Part shown: one piece after another, positions 30,838-37,152 of the stretch
Layout of the letters: every line of letters starts with the position of its first letter
Position numbering within the stretch: position 1 is the first letter of the stretch
Source of the DNA: an uncultured Clostridia bacterium
Lineage (GTDB): Bacteria; Bacillota; Clostridia; Christensenellales; UBA1242
Assembly (NCBI GenBank): GCA_944360075.1
Contig: CALVTE010000011.1
Coordinates: 1-37,152, forward strand
Length of the DNA stretch: 37,152 bases
Direction: 5' to 3'
Position numbers and translations under genes: made by a program
Notes under the pieces: model-generated
Seen by the model: the letters and a program-made list of their open reading frames with translations, nothing else
Database searches by the model: none
Told to the model about the DNA's origin: nothing

Positions 30838-30865
30838 AAATCAAACAGAAAAAATATGTTATCAT

Positions 30866-31555
30866 ATGAAATTTATAACAATAAAAAAGCGCACATTGTG
30901 TGCTGTTTTGATGATTTTAGTCACAATTTGTTCGGTGGTCGGCGTTTGCTATGCAGTCAGGGCGACAAGTTTGCCAAAACCAAATCGCACCATTGTGATT
31001 GACGCAGGCCATGGTGGCCGAGATGGCGGCACTGTTGGAAAAACCACAGGTGTGAGCGAAAGTAAACTCAATCTTGATTACGCGCTTGAACTTAAAAACC
31101 TTTGTCAGCAGTTTGGGTTTGAAGTTGTTTTGACTCGCTCCAGCATGGATGGACTTTATGACGAAAGCGCTTCCAACAAAAAGAAAAGCGAAATGGAAAA
31201 GCGAAGGCAAATCATCAACAACTCGGGCGCCGACCTTATGATCAGTCTTCACATGAATTCTTTTCCGCTCTCTTCGGCAAGCGGGGCACAGGTTTTTTAC
31301 GCCAAGGGCAGTTCGCTGGGCTTCGAGCTTGCAAAAAGCGTGCAAAACGCATTGAGCCAAAATTTTGAAAACGCAAGAGATTATGTTAGCGTGGGCGACT
31401 ATTTTGTTCTTAATTATTCAACGGTGCCTGCGGCTCTTGTGGAATGTGGATTTCTCTCCAACCCAGAAGAAGAAAAGCTTTTGCAAACAAAACAGTATCG
31501 GCAGGAGTTTTGCTACAGTGTGCTTTATGGTATTATCAGTTATTTCGATATGTAA
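30866..31555 (+). CDS. cwlD: N-acetylmuramoyl-L-alanine amidase CwlD (sporulation)
   Basis: 229 residues. An N-terminal signal anchor (about 10-30) is followed by the amidase_3 domain with DAGHGGRDGG, ESKLNLDYA, SLHMN and VECGFLSNPEE, supplying the zinc ligands and catalytic Glu. The segment GLYDESASNKKKSEMEKRRQIIN is typical of CwlD, which cuts the peptide from cortex muramic acid so that spore muramic lactam can form. There is no Shine-Dalgarno; a -10-like TATGTT (30855-30860) ends 5 nt before the ATG, suggesting another leaderless start. It is the first core gene after the accessory island. Confidence 0.87.
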   Translation: MKFITIKKRTLCAVLMILVTICSVVGVCYAVRATSLPKPNRTIVIDAGHGGRDGGTVGKTTGVSESKLNLDYALELKNLCQQFGFEVVLTRSSMDGLYDESASNKKKSEMEKRRQIINNSGADLMISLHMNSFPLSSASGAQVFYAKGSSLGFELAKSVQNALSQNFENARDYVSVGDYFVLNYSTVPAALVECGFLSNPEEEKLLQTKQYRQEFCYSVLYGIISYFDM

Positions 31556-31569
31556 TTTTTTTCAAATTG

Positions 31570-31598
31570 TTGACAAAAATTTTTTAACTTTTTATACT
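31570..31598 (+). promoter_or_regulatory. Promoter of the PHP gene
   Basis: TTGACA (31570-31575), a 17-nt spacer and TATACT (31593-31598), followed by AGAGAGG before the ATG. Confidence 0.82.
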
Positions 31599-31614
31599 TT
31601 AAGAGAGGTTACAG

Positions 31615-32520
31615 ATGAAAAACACAAAAGGCGAACTTATTTTTGACTTGCATATGCACTCACATTATTCAGACGGCGGGTGCTCGCTTCAGCAGCTTTT
31701 TGACCGCCTCCACGAGCAAAGGGTGGTGGCAGCTTCTATCACCGACCACAATCATATCGAAGCTTATCAAAACCTTGAGGGCGTGCAAACTTACAAAATC
31801 GCGCTGGTCAAAGGCATGGAGTGCAATGTTGGCTTTAAGAGAGAGTATTATCACATTTTGATGTATGATTTCAAAGATTGCCCAGCTCTGCAAAAATATC
31901 TCAAGCTGGTCAGAAAAGATGACGTAAAATTTTTTAAAAAAGGGCTGAGGCAACTAAAAAAACTCTATCGTTTGAAGTTTGACAGAAAAAAAGTGAATGA
32001 TTTTATAGCCAAAAACACCTATCTTGACAAGGTGCGACTCAACAATTTTTTGGTAGAACAAAAATTGGCCTCTTCAGGCAGAGACGCTTTTCACAAATTT
32101 ACCAAGCCTCTTCCAGAAAAACTAGGCTACATCTATCCAGCCAAAAAGTTTTTTGCACTTGTCAAAAAATGTGGCGCAATCAGCATTCTTGCCCATCCAA
32201 ACAAATATCTAGCCTTTTTACAGAGCGAGAAAAAACTGCAAGAGATCATCTTGCAATTCAAAGCGATGGGGCTTGACGGCATTGAAGTTTTCAACAACCG
32301 CCAAACAAAAAGGTATGAAAAGCTGCACCTAGATTTTGCAAAAAAACACGGCTTTGAATGGAGCGGTGGCAGCGACTTTCACAAAGAGTTTGGCCAGATT
32401 GAAAGAAAAAAGCCAGGACGTGTGGTTGGCCACAATTTGACAGCACAGTGCTATAGCCCAAAACTTGCCCAGCTGATTTACAAGGCTATGGAAAAAGAAA
32501 AAAACAAAACAGGGGAATAA
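31615..32520 (+). CDS. PHP-domain phosphoesterase
   Basis: 301 residues with the PHP metal-binding motifs in order: DLHMHSHYSDG, TDHNHIE, GMECNV, HILMY, AHPNKYL, EVFNNRQT and GGSDFHKE. The family uses a three-metal centre on phosphate esters. The layout matches the YciV/RNase AM-type or nucleoside 3',5'-bisphosphate phosphatases, but the substrate is not certain. A basic insert (KKLYRLKFDRKK) lies between the motifs. It is followed 3 nt later by the guanylate-kinase-like gene, so the two form an operon. Confidence 0.9.
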   Translation: MKNTKGELIFDLHMHSHYSDGGCSLQQLFDRLHEQRVVAASITDHNHIEAYQNLEGVQTYKIALVKGMECNVGFKREYYHILMYDFKDCPALQKYLKLVRKDDVKFFKKGLRQLKKLYRLKFDRKKVNDFIAKNTYLDKVRLNNFLVEQKLASSGRDAFHKFTKPLPEKLGYIYPAKKFFALVKKCGAISILAHPNKYLAFLQSEKKLQEIILQFKAMGLDGIEVFNNRQTKRYEKLHLDFAKKHGFEWSGGSDFHKEFGQIERKKPGRVVGHNLTAQCYSPKLAQLIYKAMEKEKNKTGE

Positions 32521-32523
32521 GAT

Positions 32524-33072
32524 ATGTTGGTCATTTTGTCGGGCGTTTCTGGAAGCGGAAAAAACACGGTTATTGAAGAGATTTTGAAGTCGAGAAAAGA
32601 TTTCAAAGTGTTTCGCTCCGCCATCACCAGAAAACCTCGAGAGGGCGAAGAGCAAAAAGGGTTCTACATTTTTCTTTCTGAAAAAGACTTTCTCAAAAAG
32701 GTGGAAGAAGGGGCTCTTTTTGAATACGAATTTTTGCATAACTCATACAGAGGCATCTTGAAAGAAGAACTTGAAAAGGCTCGGCAAGACAAACAGCACC
32801 ACTATATTCGCGACATTGACGTCAAAGGCAATCAAAAGTTGCGAAAATATTTTGAAGGCAAAGCTATTGCCTCCATCTTTTTGGAAGTTGACGACAAAGA
32901 ATTGGAGACAAGGCTTAAAAACAGAGGGGAAAGCGACGAGCAAATCAAACTGCGTCTTTCAAGGGCGCCAATGGAGCGTTCGTACAAAAAAGACTATGAC
33001 CTTGTGATTGAAAACAAAAATTTAAAGCAGACCGTCAAAAAAATTTTAGATTTTGTTGATGGGCGCTTTTGA
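32524..33072 (+). CDS. Guanylate kinase-like protein (GMP kinase family)
   Basis: 182 residues with P-loop GVSGSGKNT and the family's GMP-binding pattern (SAITRKPREGE, EGALFEYEFLHNSYRG, IRDIDVKGNQ) plus the lid and final helix (LKNRGESDEQIKLRLSRA). Guanylate kinase phosphorylates GMP to GDP. Differences from the common form are GKNT for GKST/GKGT, ITRKPR for TTRPPR, and YRG for YYG. Most key residues are kept, so it is probably active, but it could be a divergent paralogue. Start at 32524 after GGGGAA. Confidence 0.8.
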   Translation: MLVILSGVSGSGKNTVIEEILKSRKDFKVFRSAITRKPREGEEQKGFYIFLSEKDFLKKVEEGALFEYEFLHNSYRGILKEELEKARQDKQHHYIRDIDVKGNQKLRKYFEGKAIASIFLEVDDKELETRLKNRGESDEQIKLRLSRAPMERSYKKDYDLVIENKNLKQTVKKILDFVDGRF

Positions 33073-33090
33073 GTTTTTTCCGCAATCTTC

Positions 33091-33127
33091 GACATAGTTT
33101 GGCAAAAACCAACTATGTCTTTTTTTT
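33091..33127 (+). terminator. Terminator of the PHP/kinase operon
   Basis: GACATAGTT (33091-33099) pairs with AACTATGTC (33111-33119), extended by GG/CC with one bulged T, then eight T. Confidence 0.85.
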
Positions 33128-33160
33128 CATCTTTTTTTATAATAAAGGCATGGAGATTTT

Positions 33161-35437
33161 ATGAAAACAAAGCTTTTCTTTTTTGCTCAATTTCTTGCCT
33201 ACATAATTTTATTTTATGTTTTGAATCTTGCCTCTGTTGCAGGGCTGATTTATCCCTTTTCGTTTGCCATGCTTTTTGCTCTTGCTTGGGCAAATCAAAA
33301 GGTTTGGCTTCTGTCGCCAGCCTATCTCATCGCAGCTTTGGCCAGCCAATTTTCTCTTCAAAATGCCATCTGCGCACTGGTGACGATTTTTGCTTTGGTT
33401 TTGCCTTACTACGTTCATGTTTTATGCAAAAAAGGCATGAAAAAGTGGGAGCTTTTTCTGGCTCTGTCAATCAGCCAAACTGCCAACATCTGCTTTCAGG
33501 CTTTGGGCGGGGTTAGCCCAGCCTTGATTGTGGTAAGCATTGTCACAGCCCTTGCCTTTTGCTACTGCGCAACCACGATTTTTGAGCCCTTGCTTATTCG
33601 CGGCACTGCTTTCAAATTTTCCAGTTTTGAAATAGTTTGTGCCTGCATTTTATTGGTGGCCTTTTCCTCAGGGCTGAGCAATTTCAACATTGCAAACTTT
33701 TCTTTTTTAAAACTTTTTGCCTGCTTTTTAATTTTGGCTTTCATCTACACCTGTTCAGCGCGAACAGGCTTGTTTGTGGCCTCTCTTATGGCCTTTGGCA
33801 GCATGATTGCTTCAAACAATCCTTTGTATTTTGCGCCCCTTATGCTCTGGGCTTTGTTTGCCAGCATTTTCACCACAAAAAACAGAATTTTTTCTGTGAT
33901 TGGTCTGGTGGCAAGCGAGCTTCTTTGTGGATTTTATTTCAATCTTTACTATAGTTTTGGCTTGATTGAAATTCTGCCGGTCTTAATTTCCTGTCTATTC
34001 TTTTACGCCCTTCCTTCAAAATGGTATCAAGAAGTGGGAGCCCTGTTTAGTTCAGGCGGTCAAAAAATAGCTGTAAAAAACCTTATCAACCGAAATCGCG
34101 AAATGCTATGTCGAAGGCTTGACAATCTTTCGCAAGTGTTTTTTGAGATGAACTCTGTTTTTAAAAAACTGATCAAAACAGAAATGAGCCCCGAGCAGGT
34201 AAAAGAGATGTTGTATAACGAACTTAGAATGTCAATCTGCAAAAACTGCCCAGAAGAAAAGCATTGCCACCGCACCTTTTCAAACGACACCAGACAGGTT
34301 TTTGAAGAACTTATCACCATCGCTCTTGAAAAGGGCAAGATAACAATCCTCGACCTGCCAAGTTATCTTTCTTCGCGTTGCGGCAAAGCTAACATGCTGA
34401 TCAGTCAAATAAACACCTTGACTAGCCAGTATAAATCTTACAGTCAACTTGTTGGCAATGTTGACACCAGCAAAATGCTGATTTCCGACCAACTTGCGGG
34501 GGTGGCAGGGTTGATGAAAGACCTGTCAAAGGAGGTTCAGCCCATTCTTTCTTTTGACGGTCGCAAAGAAACTGAAATTATTGACGAACTTGCCTTCAAC
34601 AACATTGCCTGCACAGACGCGGTGGTGTATGACAAAAACGCGCGGACAATGATGGCCTCACTTGTTGTGCGAGATGAAGACGTGACCAAAACAAAACTGC
34701 AATCTGTTGTGTCAAAAATTTGCGGAAACAATATGGCTATTTTTGAAACCTATCCCTCCAGCAAGGCAGGGCTGACAACTGTCAATTTGAAAACAGCACC
34801 AAGATTTGACTGCATTTTTGGCATTGCTCAACAAAACAAATCGGGCTCGTCTCAATCGGGCGATTGTCACAGCGTTGAGCGGCTTGACGGCGACAAGTTT
34901 ATGTTTGCCATATGTGACGGCATGGGTAGTGGGGCTCAGGCAAAGGAAAAATCGGAGACGGCCATTGGTCTTGTTGAAAATTTTTACAAAGCTGGGTTTG
35001 ACAACGAAATAATATTATCTTCTGTCAACAAACTTCTCAACCTTGAAAAGGATGAAATGTTTTCCACTATAGACATTTGCGTGGTGGACCTTAAAAGCGG
35101 TATTGCCGATTTTGTGAAGATGGGGGCAACTTCATCTTTTGTCAGAAGTCAGGACGGTTGCAAAGTGCTTGAAAGCGGGGCGCTGCCTATCGGAGTGATT
35201 CAAGACGCTCAGCCATTGGTCAAAAAAGTTGTGCTTTCCGAAAAAGATTTTATCGTGCTTTCAAGCGATGGGGTCAACGATGCCTTTGGCAGCGACAATG
35301 ACTATCGCGATTTTCTTTTGACCATCAAAACCACAAATCCGCAAGAGTTTGCCAAATGCGTGATTGACAGGGCTCTTGCAAACAACAACGGCTATGCTGT
35401 TGACGATATGACTTGCCTTGTGGTGAAAATTTTTTAA
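33161..35437 (+). CDS. spoIIE: Stage II sporulation protein E (PP2C-type phosphatase)
   Basis: 758 residues. About ten TM helices occupy residues 5-290. A cytosolic linker with a Cys pair (ICKNCPEEKHC) follows, and residues 540-758 are a PP2C phosphatase with FAICDGMGSGAQA (Asp586), ATSSFV, ESGALPIG and VLSSDGVNDA. SpoIIE dephosphorylates SpoIIAA, releasing sigma-F in the forespore, and acts at the septum. GGAG lies before the ATG and a TATAAT box is at 33138-33143. The neighbouring tilS is also near spoIIE in Bacillus, which supports the call. Confidence 0.95.
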   Translation: MKTKLFFFAQFLAYIILFYVLNLASVAGLIYPFSFAMLFALAWANQKVWLLSPAYLIAALASQFSLQNAICALVTIFALVLPYYVHVLCKKGMKKWELFLALSISQTANICFQALGGVSPALIVVSIVTALAFCYCATTIFEPLLIRGTAFKFSSFEIVCACILLVAFSSGLSNFNIANFSFLKLFACFLILAFIYTCSARTGLFVASLMAFGSMIASNNPLYFAPLMLWALFASIFTTKNRIFSVIGLVASELLCGFYFNLYYSFGLIEILPVLISCLFFYALPSKWYQEVGALFSSGGQKIAVKNLINRNREMLCRRLDNLSQVFFEMNSVFKKLIKTEMSPEQVKEMLYNELRMSICKNCPEEKHCHRTFSNDTRQVFEELITIALEKGKITILDLPSYLSSRCGKANMLISQINTLTSQYKSYSQLVGNVDTSKMLISDQLAGVAGLMKDLSKEVQPILSFDGRKETEIIDELAFNNIACTDAVVYDKNARTMMASLVVRDEDVTKTKLQSVVSKICGNNMAIFETYPSSKAGLTTVNLKTAPRFDCIFGIAQQNKSGSSQSGDCHSVERLDGDKFMFAICDGMGSGAQAKEKSETAIGLVENFYKAGFDNEIILSSVNKLLNLEKDEMFSTIDICVVDLKSGIADFVKMGATSSFVRSQDGCKVLESGALPIGVIQDAQPLVKKVVLSEKDFIVLSSDGVNDAFGSDNDYRDFLLTIKTTNPQEFAKCVIDRALANNNGYAVDDMTCLVVKIF

Positions 35438-35530
35438 CCCGCAAAAATCAAAAAATCAACCAAAATTTACAAAAAAAGGTGAAAAACTGCTCAAAAACTG
35501 CAAATTATCTGTTTTTTTCAGTTTTAACTA

Positions 35531-35559
35531 TTGCCTATGTGCAATTTTTGGTGTATAAT
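35531..35559 (+). promoter_or_regulatory. tilS promoter
   Basis: TTGCCT (35531-35536), a 17-nt spacer and TATAAT (35554-35559), then AAGGAG before the ATG at 35597. Confidence 0.75.
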
Positions 35560-35596
35560 ATGTTTTGCAAAAATGACAGGATTTTAAGGAGACAAA

Positions 35597-36928
35597 ATGC
35601 AAAACAGTATCGAGGCTTTTATTGAAAAAACCAAAATGATTTCGCCTGGCGATGTGATTGGCGTGGGGTTTAGTGGCGGGAGCGATTCTATGGCGCTTCT
35701 CCATTTTTTGGCCAGCAATCAGCAAAAATATGACATTGAAGTGGTTGCCATTCATATTGACCATGAAATAAGAGAAAACAGTTATGTTGATGCCGACTTT
35801 GCAAAAGAAAAGGCAAAGGAACTGGGCGTGAGGTTTTATAAATTTCGAGTTGACGCTCCAAAAATTGCAAAAGAAAAAAATATCAGCATAGAATCGGCTG
35901 CAAGAGAAGCACGCTACGGAGTTTTTAAAACTCTTCTCAAAAAAGGCCTTGTTGACAAAATTGCTCTTGCTCATCATATGCAAGACCAAGCAGAAACCAT
36001 TTTGATGCACATTTTCAGAGGCAGCGGTGTTGCAGGCGCAAAAGGCATGGAGCCTGTCAGAGAAGGTGTGTATATCAGACCAATGCTGGGCACCACAAAG
36101 CAAGAGATTTTGCAATATATTGAAGAGAACAATCTCGACTACGTCAATGATGAAACAAATCAAGACTCTTCTTACAATCGCAACTTTATTCGAAACGTGA
36201 TTATGAAAAATGTGCTGTCTCGGTGGCCAAACGCAGTCAAAGCCATTGCTTCGTTTGGGCAAGCGGTCAGCGAGGACGACCAATACATCAACAAAAATCT
36301 TTTTGCAGACGCAGTTATTGTTGACGGCGATGAAGCAAAAATTCCAACAAGCTATTTCTTTTTTGACAGGCCGCTTATCACTCGCATAATTTTCAAAGCG
36401 TTTGCAAATATAGGCATTTCAAAAGACATTGAACGAAAGCACATCGACATGATTTTAGAGCTTGCAAAAATGGAAAATGGAAAGCGCATCAGTTTGCCTT
36501 TTGACGCTGTCGCCATCAAAGAGTATGACTATATCGCCCTTGTCAACAAGCATAAAGAAGAGCAAGTTTTGTCACAGCCTTTCAAATGCGGTGAGTTTGA
36601 AGTCAAGGGGTTTGGCACAGTTTGCATCAAACGCGTCAAAGATTTTCACGCAAAGCAGGGAGTGCTTTATGTGGACTGGCGAAAAGTTCCAAAAACTGCA
36701 ACTTGGCGATTTCGACAAGAAGGGGACGTGTTTGAAAAATTTGGCGGCGGAAGAAAAAAACTTAAAGCCTATCTTATCGACAAAAAAATTCCTCTTCGCA
36801 CTCGCAACCTTTTGCCTGTGCTTGCGGATGGCAACGAGGTGTATGCCATTGCAGGGGTTGAGATTTCTGACAAGGCAAAAGTTGAAAACGTGCCAACTGC
36901 TTATATGATTGAAGTCAAAAAAGATTGA
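35597..36928 (+). CDS. tilS: tRNA(Ile)-lysidine synthetase TilS
   Basis: 443 residues. The PP-loop GFSGGSDSMALL near residue 28 is followed by the family motifs IHIDHEIRENS, ESAAREARYGVF, AHHMQDQAETILMH and NQDSSYNRNFIRN. The C-terminal domain contains GRKKLKAYLIDKKIP. TilS changes C34 of tRNA-Ile(CAT) to lysidine so that it reads AUA codons. AAGGAG lies 5 nt upstream of the start. It follows spoIIE with a 159-nt gap. Confidence 0.96.
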   Translation: MQNSIEAFIEKTKMISPGDVIGVGFSGGSDSMALLHFLASNQQKYDIEVVAIHIDHEIRENSYVDADFAKEKAKELGVRFYKFRVDAPKIAKEKNISIESAAREARYGVFKTLLKKGLVDKIALAHHMQDQAETILMHIFRGSGVAGAKGMEPVREGVYIRPMLGTTKQEILQYIEENNLDYVNDETNQDSSYNRNFIRNVIMKNVLSRWPNAVKAIASFGQAVSEDDQYINKNLFADAVIVDGDEAKIPTSYFFFDRPLITRIIFKAFANIGISKDIERKHIDMILELAKMENGKRISLPFDAVAIKEYDYIALVNKHKEEQVLSQPFKCGEFEVKGFGTVCIKRVKDFHAKQGVLYVDWRKVPKTATWRFRQEGDVFEKFGGGRKKLKAYLIDKKIPLRTRNLLPVLADGNEVYAIAGVEISDKAKVENVPTAYMIEVKKD

Positions 36929-36940
36929 AATGTCAAACAA

Positions 36941-36972
36941 AAAAACTAGCAAGGCAAATTGCTAGTTTTTTT
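36941..36972. terminator. Bidirectional terminator between tilS and tRNA-Leu
   Basis: AAAAACTAGCAA pairs with TTGCTAGTTTTT around GGCAAA, with A and T runs on both sides. Confidence 0.88.
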
Positions 36973-37003
36973 CTGGACAAAATTTTTGCTTTACAGTTTG
37001 TTC

Positions 37004-37089
37004 TGGTGCGGAAGATGAGAGTCGAACTCACAAGGTATTGCTACCACAGGTACCTGAAACCTGCGCGTCTGCCATTTCGCCACTTCCGC
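37004..37089 (-). tRNA. tRNA-Leu (anticodon CAG)
   Basis: 86 nt with an encoded CCA. Acceptor GCGGAAG pairs with CTTCCGC. The anticodon stem CAGGT/ACCTG encloses TTCAGGT (anticodon CAG). A long variable arm (TGGTAGCAATACCTTG region) and T-arm GTGAG-TTCGACT-CTCAT follow. The long variable arm and CAG anticodon give Leu. Confidence 0.95.
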
Positions 37090-37135
37090 ATATTAAATTG
37101 AGAAACATATTTTATCAAAAAATATATTTCGTTTT

Positions 37136-37148
37136 CGCGCAGGTTTCA
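37136..37148 (+). repeat. 13-nt inverted copy of part of the tRNA-Leu gene
   Basis: CGCGCAGGTTTCA on the plus strand repeats, inverted, 37055-37067 of the tRNA gene (the D-arm/anticodon stretch). The window ends 4 nt later, so the full extent is not visible. Confidence 0.5.
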
Positions 37149-37152
37149 AAAC

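Overview
The window is the replication-origin neighbourhood of a low-GC, Gram-positive-type (Firmicutes/Clostridia-like) bacterium. Strong AGGAGG-type Shine-Dalgarno sites, TTGACA-N17-TATAAT promoters, dnaA/dnaN/rpmH/mnmG/rsmG, a pyruvate formate-lyase system (anaerobic fermentation) and three endospore-former genes (spo0A, cwlD, spoIIE) all point that way. I cannot name a genus. An uncultured gut-type clostridial lineage is an inference.

Layout. 1-8.7 kb: all but two small genes are on the minus strand: rpmH (44 codons, ending exactly at the window edge), a dUTPase, a Nudix hydrolase, dnaN, a likely oriC, dnaA, rsmG, mnmG and two unknown proteins. Two small plus-strand genes are interspersed. 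8.7-12.4 kb: pflB overlapping an unusual HAD-phosphatase/PFL-activase fusion. 12.5-14.6 kb: a YugP-family membrane protein that has lost its zinc-protease motif, two small unknowns, tRNA-Met(CAT) and a duplicated tRNA-3'-end/terminator segment. 14.8-19.9 kb: yqeY, a metallophosphoesterase, a lipoprotein, a Spo0A homologue with Glu at the phosphoacceptor position, an Smr protein, a PflX-type radical SAM protein and a small membrane protein. 19.9-21.6 kb: a fibre-like coiled-coil protein and an exported, membrane-anchored SH3-like protein.

21.7-28.6 kb is the most novel part. A tight six-gene minus-strand operon encodes four unrecognised all-helical proteins, a small two-TM protein and a left-handed beta-helix (YdcK-like) protein with a long acidic linker and a helical tail. 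Two further genes with their own promoters, one for another helical protein, lie just upstream. The operon terminator is built from consensus DnaA boxes. I recognise no characterised system here; a structural or scaffold role is only an inference.

28.8-30.8 kb looks like an AT-rich accessory island: an orphan polymorphic-toxin-like C-terminal domain, a CPCC-family cysteine-rich protein next to it, and a second zinc-ribbon/CPCC-like protein. 30.9-37.1 kb returns to core genes on the plus strand: cwlD, a PHP phosphoesterase, a guanylate-kinase-like enzyme, spoIIE and tilS (adjacent here and near each other in Bacillus), then tRNA-Leu(CAG) on the minus strand. Several genes appear to be transcribed as leaderless or nearly leaderless mRNAs.
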